64,000 nt of DNA, taken from Halopseudomonas nanhaiensis. Its GTDB lineage: Bacteria > Pseudomonadota > Gammaproteobacteria > Pseudomonadales > Pseudomonadaceae. The translations under genes were made by a program, and so were the position numbers. This document shows positions 19,584 through 28,769 of the stretch, one piece after another. Under the pieces are notes generated by a model that saw nothing but the letters and a program-made list of their open reading frames with translations, was not told the DNA's origin and ran no database searches. Numbering within the stretch: the first letter of the stretch is position 1; every line of letters begins with the position of its first letter. The stretch is from positions 2,669,167-2,733,166 of the forward strand of contig NZ_CP073751.1 in assembly GCF_020025155.1 (NCBI RefSeq). The letters run 5' to 3'.

Positions 19584-21245
19584 ATGATGGACACCACCTG
19601 CTGGCCCCTGCCCTACCGTGTGAACCCCGCGTATGGTCGCAAGGTCGCCTACTTTTCCATGGAATTTGCCATTGACCAGGCCCTGAAGATCTACTCGGGC
19701 GGCCTGGGCTTTCTGGCCGGATCGCACATGCGCAGTGCCTATGAACTGCGCCAGAACGTGATCGGCATCGGGATGTTGTGGAAGTACGGTTACTACGACC
19801 AGTCGCGCAACGCCGATCAGACCCTGCGGGTGGATTTCACCAAGAAGTACTATCCGTTTCTGACCGATCCAGGCATTCAGGTCACGGTGCAGGTCAACGG
19901 TCATGACGTGAAGGTCAAGGCGCTATGTCTGCCCGCGCAGGTGTTTGGTAGCGCGCCGCTGTATCTGCTGACCACCGACATCCCGGAGAACGATCACCTC
20001 GCCCGCACCATCACCCATTGCCTGTACGACGTCGAACCGGCCGCGCGTATTGCGCAGAGCATCGTGCTGGGCCTGGGGGGAGCCAAGGTGGTCGAAGCGC
20101 TGGGCGGCGCTGATCTTTATCATATGAATGAGGCGCATGCGCTGCCGCTGGCGTTTCATCTCATGGATCGCCTCGGTGACGCTGCTCAGGTGCGCAAGCA
20201 CGTGGTGTTTACTACGCATACCCCCGAGAAGGCCGGCAACGAGGAGCATGAGACCTCGTTTCTGAAACGCATGGGCTTCTTCGGCGCGCTCAGCCACGAG
20301 CAGGAAGTCAGCCTCACCGGCATACACGACCATCTGTTCAGCCACACCCTGGCCGCGTTGCGCGTATCCCACGCCTGCAACGGCGTCTCCCGTCTGCACG
20401 GCGCAGTCGCCAACCAGATGTGGGAAGGCAATGATGGCATCTGCAGCATTGATGCGATTACCAACTCGCAGAACGCCCTGTTCTGGCAGGACAAGAAGCT
20501 GCGTCAGGCGCTTGACCGTAACGACCCGAAGCGCCTGGTCACTCGCAAGAAGGAAATGAAGGACGACCTGTTCCGTATCGTTGCCGATCAGACGGGCAAG
20601 CTGTTTGACCGCAACGTGCTGACCATCGTCTGGGCGCGACGCTTCGCGCATTACAAACGTGCCACGCTCCTGCTGCACGATTTCCATCGGTTCCTGGCAA
20701 TGATCGAGCGCACCGATCGTCCGGTGCAGATCATCTGGGCCGGCAAGCCGTTCCCCTTCGATCACGACGCCATCAGTGTCTTCAATGGCCTGGTCCGGCT
20801 CTCGCGCAAGAAGCGCAACATCGCCGTACTCACCGGGTATGAAATCGAGCTGTCACGCCAGTTGAAACAGGGCGCGGATGTCTGGCTGAACACCCCGGTA
20901 CGGCCGCGGGAGGCCTCAGGCACAAGCGGCATGACGGCAGCGATGAATGGCGCCGTGAACTTCTCGATCAACGATGGCTGGATTCCGGAGTTCGCCCGCG
21001 ATGGCGAGAACAGCTTCATCATTCCGGTTACCGAGCCGGGGTTGAATGAGCATGATCAGAACGAGGCTGACTACCACAACCTCATGGCGATTCTGGAAGA
21101 ACGGATCATGCCGCTGTATTACGACGAACCGCATAGATGGATCGACATCGTGATGGCCAGCATGCGTGATGTAACCCCGGCATTCGATTCCGATCGTATG
21201 GCAAGGGAGTACTACGAAAAGCTCTACACCTCTGGCATTTGCTGA
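19584..21245 (+). CDS. alpha-glucan phosphorylase-like protein (GT35), cofactor lysine replaced
   Basis: This 553-residue protein resembles the short bacterial alpha-glucan phosphorylases, starting at YRVNPAYGRKVAYFSMEFAI and SGGLGFLAGSHMRSA. The chosen ATG at 19584 has GGAG six bases upstream; the frame is open to 19527. Phosphorylases hold pyridoxal phosphate on a lysine in a GTSGMK-type motif. Here the segment reads EASGTSGMTAAMNGAVN, with threonine (ACG) in place of lysine. Other sugar-binding segments (IIWAGKPFPFDH, DVWLNTPVRPREASG) are kept. It may be an active glycosyltransferase of another kind, an inactive relative, or a subfamily lacking PLP. A hairpin follows at 21268-21299. Confidence 0.82.
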   Translation: MMDTTCWPLPYRVNPAYGRKVAYFSMEFAIDQALKIYSGGLGFLAGSHMRSAYELRQNVIGIGMLWKYGYYDQSRNADQTLRVDFTKKYYPFLTDPGIQVTVQVNGHDVKVKALCLPAQVFGSAPLYLLTTDIPENDHLARTITHCLYDVEPAARIAQSIVLGLGGAKVVEALGGADLYHMNEAHALPLAFHLMDRLGDAAQVRKHVVFTTHTPEKAGNEEHETSFLKRMGFFGALSHEQEVSLTGIHDHLFSHTLAALRVSHACNGVSRLHGAVANQMWEGNDGICSIDAITNSQNALFWQDKKLRQALDRNDPKRLVTRKKEMKDDLFRIVADQTGKLFDRNVLTIVWARRFAHYKRATLLLHDFHRFLAMIERTDRPVQIIWAGKPFPFDHDAISVFNGLVRLSRKKRNIAVLTGYEIELSRQLKQGADVWLNTPVRPREASGTSGMTAAMNGAVNFSINDGWIPEFARDGENSFIIPVTEPGLNEHDQNEADYHNLMAILEERIMPLYYDEPHRWIDIVMASMRDVTPAFDSDRMAREYYEKLYTSGIC

Positions 21246-21267
21246 ACGACGCCGTCGCGACCAGGTA

Positions 21268-21299
21268 GCATCGGGCGGAACCTTGTCTCCGCCCGATGC
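21268..21299 (+). terminator. GC-rich hairpin after the phosphorylase-like gene
   Basis: A 12-base stem (GCATCGGGCGGA and its complement, with an eight-base loop) lies 22 bases after the stop codon. It has no T-run, so it is either a weak terminator or a transcript-stabilising hairpin. Confidence 0.5.
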
Positions 21300-21383
21300 C
21301 TGGGACACTGCCAATCCAGTCCGCTGCTACGGACACCTCACCGAACACACCCACCTCTCACCCCCCTCATGACGCTTACAAAC

Positions 21384-21419
21384 GTTATGTTGTAACGCAC
21401 TCAAGTGTTACTGTATAAC
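21384..21419. promoter_or_regulatory. two tandem Zur-like operators
   Basis: GTTATGTTGTAAC (21384-21396) and GTTACTGTATAAC (21407-21419) are two GTTA-N5-TAAC palindromes whose starts are 23 bases apart, about two helical turns. They lie 45-80 bases upstream of the COG0523 GTPase gene. The form and context match Zur boxes, which keep such metallochaperones off when zinc is plentiful. The identity of the repressor is inferred. Confidence 0.65.
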
Positions 21420-21463
21420 CTTTCCACATTAAGTAGCAGGCAGGTATTACCCGGAGAGGTGGT

Positions 21464-22669
21464 ATGCAGAATCAGTCAGGCGACAATCGATTACCCGTGA
21501 CGGTGCTGTCAGGTTTTCTGGGCGCTGGCAAAACCACACTACTCAACCACGTGCTGAAAAACAGAGCCGGATTGAGGGTCGCGGTGATCGTCAACGACAT
21601 GAGCGAGGTCAATATTGATGCCAGCCAAATTCAGCGGGAGGTGACCTTCAACCGAGCCGAGGAAAAGCTGATAGAACTCAGCAACGGGTGCATTTGCTGC
21701 ACGCTGCGCGAGGATCTTCTGGAACATGTCAGCGAGTTGGCCAGAGCACAGCGGTTCGATTACCTGGTGATCGAGTCGACGGGAATATCCGAGCCGCTGC
21801 CCGTGGCGGAAACCTTCACCTTTCGAGACGAGACAGGCCGCAGCCTCTCCGACCTGGCCCGTCTGGACACCATGGTTACGGTGGTCGACGGGGTGAATTT
21901 TCTGACCGACTTTCATGCGGCAGAGATGCTTGCCGAGCGAGGCGAAACCGCTGACGAGACGGACGAACGCTCGATCACCGACCTGTTGATAGAACAGATT
22001 GAATTCGCCGACGTCATCCTGATCAGCAAGACCGATCTCATGTCCATCGCGGAACGTTCCGAACTGCAGGCCATTCTTCGACGGCTCAACGAGCACGCGC
22101 AGGTCATCCCGATGGCCCAGGGAGCAGTCTCTCTCCCCACCATACTCAATACCCGGCGTTTCGACTTCGAACGCGCCGCTTCCGCGGCCGGTTGGCTCAA
22201 GGTGATGCGGGACGAGCAGATCCCCGAAACCCAAGAGTACGGTATCGCCTCCACCGCCTATCGGGCCCGCCGGCCTTTTCATCCCGAACGCTTCCATGCG
22301 TTTCTGCGAAGCGAGTGGACCAACGGCCGACTGTTGCGCTCCAAGGGGTTTTTCTGGCTGGCGAGCAAGCCAGAACTGGCGGGCAGTTGGTCACAAGCGG
22401 GCGGATTGATTCGCTACGGATTGGCAGGGCGATGGTGGAAATATGTACCGGCTGAAGAGTGGCCTAAGGACCAGGAGAGCAAAGCGCTGATCATGCGCGA
22501 CTGGCTTCAGGGTATCGGCGATTGCCGGCAGGAACTGGTGTTCATTGGTCAGAACATCGATTTCGGCCGGCTTGCAGATGAGCTCGATGCCTGCCTGCTC
22601 GATGACCAGGAGCTTCGAACCTGGCCCGCACAATGGCGCGACCGCAGCGATCCGTTCGGTCAATGGTAG
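21464..22669 (+). CDS. COG0523 (CobW/ZigA-type) GTPase, putative zinc metallochaperone
   Basis: This 401-residue P-loop GTPase has Walker [17 protein letters not shown] at about residues 16-31 and the metal-binding [12 protein letters not shown], which carries the CxCC motif. [15 protein letters not shown] and ISKTDLM (guanine specificity) follow, with a CobW C-terminal domain ([12 protein letters not shown] onwards). Family members deliver zinc, cobalt or other metals to client enzymes. The two Zur-like boxes upstream point to zinc starvation. RBS: GGAGAGG six bases before the ATG. Confidence 0.88.
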   Translation: MQNQSGDNRLPVTVLSGFLGAGKTTLLNHVLKNRAGLRVAVIVNDMSEVNIDASQIQREVTFNRAEEKLIELSNGCICCTLREDLLEHVSELARAQRFDYLVIESTGISEPLPVAETFTFRDETGRSLSDLARLDTMVTVVDGVNFLTDFHAAEMLAERGETADETDERSITDLLIEQIEFADVILISKTDLMSIAERSELQAILRRLNEHAQVIPMAQGAVSLPTILNTRRFDFERAASAAGWLKVMRDEQIPETQEYGIASTAYRARRPFHPERFHAFLRSEWTNGRLLRSKGFFWLASKPELAGSWSQAGGLIRYGLAGRWWKYVPAEEWPKDQESKALIMRDWLQGIGDCRQELVFIGQNIDFGRLADELDACLLDDQELRTWPAQWRDRSDPFGQW

Positions 22670-22789
22670 GTAGACGACCGTGACGGGCCGCGAACCGCCG
22701 GTTCCGGCTCGGGTCGCGTTGAGCGAGCCACTGCATTGTCGTATATTCCGAGCTTACGAACAGCGGCTTTTCACCGACCCTGGAGTCCC

Positions 22790-23827
22790 ATGCCAAAGCC
22801 TGTCGGTGATCCACAACCTCGTCCTCTCGATGACACGCAGCGCCGGCTCGAGGCTGTGCTGGACAATGCAACGGTCGCAATCATCCTCATGGATCATCGC
22901 CAGCAGTGCGTGTACATGAACAAGGCAGCCGAAGTGCTGACCGGCTATCGGCTGCAGGAAGTTCTGGAGCTGGACCGACCGCTGCATGACATCATTCATC
23001 ACACCTACCCGGACGGCCGCCCGTTTCCACTGCACGAATGCGCCATCGACCGTGCCTTTCCCGAACACAATCAGACCCAGGGCGAAGAAGTCTTCGTACA
23101 CAGGGACGGGTCCTTCTACCCGGTCGGGTTCACCGCCAGCCCGGTGCGGGATGAAGCCTCGAACACGGTGGGCACCATTATCGAAGTGCGTAACATCCGC
23201 GCCGACAAGCAGGCCCAGGAGCGCCAGCGGCTGTTGATGAATGAACTCAACCACCGCGTAAAGAACACCCTCGCTACCGTGCAGTCGATCGCCTGGCAAA
23301 CCTTCAGACAAACCGAGCCTGAGAGTCTGAATCTGTTCCAGGGTCGGTTGGGTACACTGGCCCGGGCGCACAACCTGTTGACAGAGACCGCCTGGGAAAG
23401 CGCGTCGCTCGCCGCCGTGATCGATCTGGCTATTGATCCCTTCGACAGTCAGCGCGTCCTCCTGCGCGGCCCGGATTGCGCAGTCAGCCCGAAGGTGGCT
23501 GTCAGCCTGTCCATGGTCTTGCATGAACTGGGAACCAATGCGCTGAAGTACGGTGCCCTGAGCGGGGCGAACGGCTGTGTGGAATTGCGCTGGGCATTGG
23601 GCGCAGCCGGCGAGCTGACCATAAACTGGCAGGAACTGAACGGGCCACCCGTCGTGCAACCTGTCAGGCGGGGGTTCGGCACAAGATTGATCGAGCGCCA
23701 GCTCGCGATGGAGTTTGGAGGGACCGTTGAACTTCAGTTCCCTCCGGAGGGACTTAACTGCCGAATGCAGTTGCGCCTCCCTCAGAACGTGCCCGACATG
23801 AGTTTGCCGGATCCACAAGGACAATGA
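22790..23827 (+). CDS. PAS-HWE/HisKA_2 sensor histidine kinase
   Basis: From the ATG at 22790 (TGGAG just upstream) the product is 345 residues. It has an N-terminal PAS domain (LEAVLDNATVAIILMDHRQQC to IRADKQAQERQ), then the kinase core. The phospho-acceptor is the His in LLMNELNHRVKNTLATVQSIA, the HWE/HisKA_2 type, followed by a HATPase domain (LHELGTNALKYGALS, GFGTRLIERQLA). No membrane segment is present, so the signal is cytosolic. It overlaps the receiver gene by four bases (ATGA), giving a clear two-component pair. HWE kinases with stand-alone receivers often act in light, redox or general stress sensing. Confidence 0.88.
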   Translation: MPKPVGDPQPRPLDDTQRRLEAVLDNATVAIILMDHRQQCVYMNKAAEVLTGYRLQEVLELDRPLHDIIHHTYPDGRPFPLHECAIDRAFPEHNQTQGEEVFVHRDGSFYPVGFTASPVRDEASNTVGTIIEVRNIRADKQAQERQRLLMNELNHRVKNTLATVQSIAWQTFRQTEPESLNLFQGRLGTLARAHNLLTETAWESASLAAVIDLAIDPFDSQRVLLRGPDCAVSPKVAVSLSMVLHELGTNALKYGALSGANGCVELRWALGAAGELTINWQELNGPPVVQPVRRGFGTRLIERQLAMEFGGTVELQFPPEGLNCRMQLRLPQNVPDMSLPDPQGQ

Positions 23828-24219
23828 ACCACGACGCGATATTGACCGGCTGCAGCGTGCTGCTGGTAGAAGACGAAAGTCTGGTGAGCATGATGGCCGA
23901 AGACGCCCTTCTGGATGCCGGCTGCGAGGTGCTATTGGCCATGCGTCTTCAGGAAGGACTTGCCGTTTGCGCAACGGCCAACATCGATTTCGCTATTCTC
24001 GACGTCAACCTGGGCGGGGGGATCCTGAGTTACCCCATCGCCGCAGAATTGCAGCGACGCGGCATTCCGTTTCTGTTCGCTACCGGCTACGCCGCGACAG
24101 AGTTGGCTGCGGACTATGCCCTTTCTCCTGTAATCGAGAAGCCCTACACACCCAGGGAGCTGCTCGACGCTGCGCACGGTTTGCTTACAGGCACGGCTGC
24201 AGTCCCTACCCCGCGTTAA
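23824..24219 (+). CDS. single-domain response regulator
   Basis: This is a 131-residue receiver without an output domain. Acidic residues are in VLLVEDESLVSMM, the acceptor Asp in FAILDVNLGGG, the conserved Thr/Ala in FLFATGYAA and the Lys in VIEKPYTPRELL. It is translationally coupled to the HWE kinase gene and is presumably its phosphorylation partner. With no DNA-binding or enzymatic domain it would act by protein contact or as a phosphate sink. Confidence 0.88.
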   Translation: MNHDAILTGCSVLLVEDESLVSMMAEDALLDAGCEVLLAMRLQEGLAVCATANIDFAILDVNLGGGILSYPIAAELQRRGIPFLFATGYAATELAADYALSPVIEKPYTPRELLDAAHGLLTGTAAVPTPR

Positions 24220-24376
24220 GAGGCCCGCACCTCGCACCGTACCCGTGTTCAATAGCCGGAAGCGAACCCCCGCCATGACCTGACCCACCCCTTCCGGATC
24301 TTGAAAATGCGCATGATGCGCAGAACCCTACTACGCTGGTCATACGAGGCTGATGGCCGGAAAGGGAACGCACATC

Positions 24377-25411
24377 ATGACCAGTGACGGACCACACCAG
24401 ACTAGAATGCTATGGATGGACATGCTACGTGGCGTCGCAATCTGCCTTGTCGTCATGTATCACTGTACCGTCTACATGTACGAAAAATACCCCGATGCTT
24501 TCGCCGGGTTAAAGTACGCAAGCGAACTCGTCGGCCCCCTTCGCATGCCGGTCTTGTTTTTCCTCTCAGGCATGCTTTTGGCCGGCTCGATCAAGAAGGG
24601 CCCGAAACGTTATGCATTGGGAAAGATCAATAATCTGGTCTACCCGTTTGTAGTGTGGACCCTTGTACTGTATCTGCTGTATGAAGTGCGTGAAATCGCA
24701 CTGGGCCTACCTTCGGAAATCGAGTTGTTCACCGCGCTGGTTTACGATCCCTGGCATCACCTCTGGTTTTTGCATTACCTGAGCGTCTACTACATCCTTG
24801 GTTACTTCCTGTTCAAAGCCGGATTCGTAGTCGCTGCGCTGGTCGCCGTTTCCCTGTATGCAGTGGGGTATCCCACCGGGCATGGGTACTTCACCGCGCT
24901 GTTCATGTTCTTTGTCGCCGGCGCATTCGCCAATCGCTCCTCCAATCTCGCTCGATGGATAGATGCACATGAGGCGCAAGTGGTCTGCGCCGGCTTGCTG
25001 GTGATCGCCCTATGCATGACGGGAGTGATTGTCGGACTGCTCCCGATGGCCAAACACAACCTGACCTATTGCATCGTAGCGGCGGCGGGGCTTCCTATCC
25101 TGATAAGTCTCACGAAACGCGCCGAACACTGTCGGATTGCTCCTGCTCTTGCATATCTCGGCCGCAATTCACTGGTGCTATATATGGTCCACGTCCCGGT
25201 GGGTATCGCTATTCCATTGCTGATCGAGCGCACCGAATGGAACCCAGTGCTGGTGTATCCGGCCTACCTCGCTGTCGTGTTTACGGCATGTCTGGGAGTT
25301 GTATGGCTTCGACAGCGCTCGAAGAGCGTCGACCTGATGTTTTCTGCTGAGCAGCTCTATCCGCGGCGTCACAAGGATAAACTAGCCAGGCCGGCAGAAC
25401 CGGATGTTTGA
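24377..25411 (+). CDS. acyltransferase 3 family membrane protein
   Basis: This 344-residue polytopic protein of the acyltransferase-3 (OafA/WecH-like) family has about ten helices. It begins RMLWMDMLRGVAICLVVMYHC, with the catalytic His of the family in MYHC. VGPLRMPVLFFLSGMLLAGS and WFLHYLSVYYILGYFLF follow. Such enzymes acetylate or succinylate exported glycans and lipids; no partner gene is nearby to name a substrate. The start at 24377 follows AAGGGA; an in-frame ATG at 24353 is possible. Confidence 0.82.
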   Translation: MTSDGPHQTRMLWMDMLRGVAICLVVMYHCTVYMYEKYPDAFAGLKYASELVGPLRMPVLFFLSGMLLAGSIKKGPKRYALGKINNLVYPFVVWTLVLYLLYEVREIALGLPSEIELFTALVYDPWHHLWFLHYLSVYYILGYFLFKAGFVVAALVAVSLYAVGYPTGHGYFTALFMFFVAGAFANRSSNLARWIDAHEAQVVCAGLLVIALCMTGVIVGLLPMAKHNLTYCIVAAAGLPILISLTKRAEHCRIAPALAYLGRNSLVLYMVHVPVGIAIPLLIERTEWNPVLVYPAYLAVVFTACLGVVWLRQRSKSVDLMFSAEQLYPRRHKDKLARPAEPDV

Positions 25412-25636
25412 TCATCCAGCCGCTCTCCCCCGTTCCGCATTCACGATCTGCCTCTGCAAGCACGACCATGAGCGATAGCGGGACGCTGATTGACGGCCCG
25501 CCCCGCGCATTCATGGGAGGCCCTACCGTTCAATAGTGCTGGCGCCGGAAGCGGTTCAAGGCGGCACTCTCTGCCGCATTGTGCACGAGAGATAACATCC
25601 ACATGCCCTGTGGCCACGCTTAACGAGGAACACACC

Positions 25637-25927
25637 ATGCCCCAATCATCTGCCACCGTTCAGACGCAACATGGCAGCTTGTATATTTCCAGACTGTGCA
25701 AGCACTGGAGCCATCGTTTCGCTGTGTCACAGACCGATGCAGAGGGGCGCATCGACTTCGGCGATCAGCAGCACTGCGTTCTCCAGGCGGTCGCTGATGG
25801 GATCCGTATGCAGATTCATGCGCCAGACCGGGAAACGCTGGAATCCCTGGAGCGCGTTGTGGTGGACCATCTCTCACGCATGGCCAATCATGACAAGCCA
25901 AGCGACGCCGTCTGGGTCAGAAGCTGA
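25637..25927 (+). CDS. DUF2218 small protein
   Basis: This 96-residue cytosolic protein fits DUF2218: GSLYISRLCKHWSHRF near the start, then QTDAEGRIDFGDQQHCVLQAVADGIRMQI, then LERVVVDHLSRMANHD. Function is unknown; in other bacteria members sit next to siderophore or iron genes, which is not so here. RBS GAGGAA lies eight bases before the ATG. Confidence 0.78.
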   Translation: MPQSSATVQTQHGSLYISRLCKHWSHRFAVSQTDAEGRIDFGDQQHCVLQAVADGIRMQIHAPDRETLESLERVVVDHLSRMANHDKPSDAVWVRS

Positions 25928-26040
25928 AGCTGACCTCAACGTGCCGGGATTGATTGTGCTGCGCAAGGCGCCCGGTTCGATTGAGACACACACGGCCGCG
26001 GCGCTTGGTTGCTATCCGTAAACACACTGGAGGGAATCTG

Positions 26041-26592
26041 TTGAACAGTACGAATGCGTTTACGATCCGCCATGCGGATCCTGAGCGGTACCGTCGGGAG
26101 ACCCGCAAGAGCACCTTGATTGTGGCGGTAAGCTTTGCCGTGCTGGCGATGTGTTTTTCCGCTCTCGCTGTAGCGCTGTTCGGTAGCCCGGAAAGCGACA
26201 ATTTCCGCTGGAATCTGACCGGTGTCGCCCTCGGGCTTATCGCCGCAGTCATCCTGGTCCGCACTGTCTTCTGGAGTCAGCCGTGGATGGAATCAGCCGC
26301 CTATGGCTGGCGGCTCAAGCGCAGCCTGATGCGCATTACCGACATCATGCACCATGTCGAGAGTGGCGTAAAAACGCGCTCGCCCGAGGCCATGAAATTA
26401 CTGCGCTTCTATCATCTGGGCCAGATTGAAATGCATCGGCTAGATGGCAATACACAGGCATTGCACGATATGAGCGGGGAGATGGAAAAACACAGAGAGG
26501 CCATGCAGGAAGACGGCCTGGATACAAACCAGTACCGACTCGATCCTGCCTGGTTGGACCACCGGAAGTGGAAGGGTTTTGAGTTGCGGTAG
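26041..26592 (+). CDS. DUF3087 membrane protein (TTG start)
   Basis: This 183-residue protein has two N-terminal membrane helices (STLIVAVSFAVLAMCFSALAV and LTGVALGLIAAVILVRTVF). A soluble helical tail starts WMESAAYGWRLKRSLMRITD and ends LDPAWLDHRKWKGFELR, as in DUF3087. The start is a TTG at 26041: TGGAGGG lies seven bases upstream and no ATG or GTG gives a sensible N-terminus. Function is unknown. It is the last core gene before the accessory region. Confidence 0.75.
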   Translation: MNSTNAFTIRHADPERYRRETRKSTLIVAVSFAVLAMCFSALAVALFGSPESDNFRWNLTGVALGLIAAVILVRTVFWSQPWMESAAYGWRLKRSLMRITDIMHHVESGVKTRSPEAMKLLRFYHLGQIEMHRLDGNTQALHDMSGEMEKHREAMQEDGLDTNQYRLDPAWLDHRKWKGFELR

Positions 26593-27098
26593 CCTGCCAT
26601 CCGCCTCTATCGGTAGCGCAGGTTGCTGAACGTCATGAGTAACCTGCCAAGCTGAACGCACCTCTTCAGGAAACAACCAGGAGAGGTGATGATGGCGGCC
26701 GATTGCCGAAGCCAACATGGAGAAATACGGAGCAAGCAGGACAACACGAAATTCAGCGCAAAAAAATACCCCGTCAACCTTTTCCAGGCTGTGGGGTATT
26801 TTGTTGGCTACAAATCAAATCTTGCTATAAACCCTTGATTTGCAACCGCATCTGGCGGAGAGAGAGTCCGCCGCATACCGAGCACTTACGCGCATTGTCG
26901 CGAACGGTTGCGCATTACGAATCTGATTTTGAAGGCTTTTATCTTCTCTTCGGCGCGCATGACGTCTCATGCAGTGGCACCCAATTGTATGTTCTATGTT
27001 GGGTAGGATGATGGGTAAGCTCATCGCCGCTAGAGCATTCTGCAAGCCCCCCATGCCATGTATCGAAGCCCCACCCTAACGATCCGCGGAGCCTGCAC
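26593..27098. other. gene-poor spacer at the start of the accessory region
   Basis: No convincing gene was found here. There is a weak hairpin with ten-base arms AAAATACCCC (26763-26772 and 26793-26802), a possible terminator. A short stretch at 26853-26866 resembles the 3' end of a tRNA-Ser gene. The rest has no coding pattern in any frame. Confidence 0.6.
26853..26866 (-). other. tRNA-Ser 3'-end-like sequence, possible attachment-site remnant
   Basis: On the minus strand this reads CTCTCTCTCCGCCA, the usual last 14 bases of a pseudomonad tRNA-Ser gene including CCA. No tRNA body lies next to it. Phage and island integrases often duplicate the 3' end of a tRNA gene at one junction, and a P4-type integrase is encoded 4 kb away. 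It may be such a junction, but the match is short. Confidence 0.3.
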
Positions 27099-27137
27099 TG
27101 AATCGCCCCGGGTTCTGTGGAGGCCGTTTCGTTTAAG

Positions 27138-28041
27138 TCAGGCCGCTATGGCCTGACCTGTTTGTTGCTGGTGGAAGTTTGCCTCAGCCTCCGCAGGCGG
27201 GATATACCCGATTGAGCTCAACAGCCGTTGGTGGTTGTACCAGTGCACCCATTTCAAGGTTGCCATCTCAACAGCTTCACGACTCTTCCATGACTGACGG
27301 TAAATCAGTTCAGCCCTTGTACAGCCCGTTGATAGTCTCGGCCAAGGCGTTGTCGTAGCTGTCGCCCTTGCTCCCAACTGAGGGCTCTATACCGGCCTCT
27401 GCCAGTCGTTCGGTGTAGCGGATTGAGACGTACTGACTGCCACGGTCGCTATGGTGAATCAGGCCACCCATACGATGTGGCTGTCGGGCGTACAGCGCTT
27501 GCTCCAGGGCATCCAGCACGAAGTCGGTCTTCATGCTGGTACTGACTCGCCAGCCGACGATGCGCCGTGCAAAGACGTCAATCACGAAGGCCACATACAG
27601 CCAGCCCTGCCAGGTCGAGACATAGGTGAAGTCCGACACCCACAGCTGATTTGGGCGATCGGCATGGAACTGGCGCTGTACGCGATCCAGCGGGCAGAGC
27701 GACTTGTCGCCGGCCACCGTTGTCCGCACGACCTGGCCGCGCCTAATGCCCTGCAATCCAGCCCGACGCATCAACCGTTCCACCGTGCATCTGGCCGTCT
27801 CGATGCCTTCTCGCCGGAGCTGCTTCCAGACCTTCACCGCGCCATAGCACTGCATGTTGGTGTTCCACACCCGCTGGATTTCCAAGATCAACGCGTCATC
27901 GCGCCGAGCACGGCAACAGCGCAGTTCCGGGTTGCGCTGCTGCGCCGCGTGCCGGCGGTAACCGGACGGGGCGATCTGCAAGACACGGCAGATCGACTCG
28001 ACCCCGAGACGGTCACGATGCTGATCGACAAATGCCCTCAG
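27138..28041 (-). pseudogene. IS3-family transposase orfB, frameshifted
   Basis: OrfB is the DDE integrase half of the IS3 transposase. The frame follows the end of orfA in the -1 register ([20 protein letters not shown]) and shows an HTH_21-type segment. The catalytic Asp residues are in WVSDFTYVSTWQGW and LIHHSDRGSQYVSIRY, and the Glu in NALAETINGLYK. Straight after that Glu, one extra G within GGG (27314-27316) shifts the frame to a stop at 27310. The C-terminus continues in another frame (AELIYRQSWKSREAVEM to QQTGQAIAA, ending at 27138). The copy is therefore very likely inactive. Confidence 0.88.
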
Positions 28042-28361
28042 GACTTGGTGCGGCGGTCGAGCTCCGCCTGGGCAAAATACGCACTGGCCAGGCGCAGAAT
28101 CTCGTTGGCTTTGCGCAACTCACGGTTCTCACGCTCCAGGGCTTTGATGCGTTCGCGCTCTTCGGTGGTCGGCCCAGGACGCTGACCGGCATCAGTCTGG
28201 TGGCGACGAATCCAGCCATGCAGGGTTTGCGCTGCACAACCAATCTTCGGGGCGATGGCCTCAATGGCCGCCCACTCGGAGGGGTAGTCGTTCAGGTGCT
28301 CCAGAACCATGCGCACAGCACGTTCACGGACTTCGGGGGAGTAGGTCGTAGTCTTTCTCAT
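28038..28361 (-). CDS. IS3-family transposase orfA
   Basis: This 107-residue protein has the InsE/HTH_8-type domain: [18 protein letters not shown], a helix-turn-helix around [20 protein letters not shown], then a leucine-zipper region [20 protein letters not shown] that dimerises the transposase. The end overlaps orfB in the -1 frame, the usual site of programmed frameshifting that makes OrfAB. It is intact, although its partner orfB is broken. Confidence 0.9.
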   Translation of the reverse strand: MRKTTTYSPEVRERAVRMVLEHLNDYPSEWAAIEAIAPKIGCAAQTLHGWIRRHQTDAGQRPGPTTEERERIKALERENRELRKANEILRLASAYFAQAELDRRTKS

Positions 28362-28408
28362 AGCCTCATCTTCTCAAGAGTTGAGGCCTCCACGAAACCC
28401 GGGGCGAT

Positions 28409-28576
28409 TCATTCTTCCCCTAGAGCTTCATCGTGAGCGTCTAGCATCTTGGCTGTCCACCGCGTCACACCCTCGATTCTTTTCGGCAGCGGGAACTTGC
28501 CTCTTCTTTGCCACCTCCAGATCGTAGAAGGGCTCACCTTGTAACGCTCTGCTACTTCTTTGACCGTGAAAAACAT
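28409..28576 (-). CDS. AlpA-family excision/transcription regulator, 3' end replaced by IS
   Basis: This is a 55-residue winged helix-turn-helix protein. FFTVKEVAERYKVSPSTIWRWQRRGKFPLPKRI is the MerR/AlpA-type fold found in P4-like prophages and islands, where AlpA activates the integrase gene or aids excision. The start at 28576 has AAGGA close upstream. The stop TGA (28411-28409) is made of the first three bases of the adjacent IS, so the natural C-terminus has been cut or altered slightly. It probably belonged with the integrase encoded at 30909-32213. Confidence 0.75.
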   Translation of the reverse strand: MFFTVKEVAERYKVSPSTIWRWQRRGKFPLPKRIEGVTRWTAKMLDAHDEALGEE

Positions 28577-28769
28577 GTCCTTCTCCTGCTGTGGGTTTGT
28601 CAGCGGAGCTTGACGGATCACAGCACAGCCTGGGGTCGGCTAATTCATGAAATTCAGCGTTTAACGCTGCGCGGGAGCGGCAGGCCTGCCCTGGTTGAAG
28701 CAACTCTATCAGTAGTCGGCAGCACCGAGATGAGCCGAGCCGGTAAGTATGCGGTCGAGGAGCGGATTG

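Larger units (their letters stand above)
27099..28411 (-). mobile_element. IS3-family insertion sequence, degenerate
   Basis: The element is 1313 bp with imperfect terminal inverted repeats starting TGAATCGCCCCGGGTT at each end (27099 rightwards; 28411 leftwards), and it ends in TG...CA as usual for IS3. It carries orfA and a frameshifted orfB on the minus strand. The flanks (CAC left, TTC right) show no target duplication, so one flank has probably been lost by later rearrangement. Confidence 0.9.
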
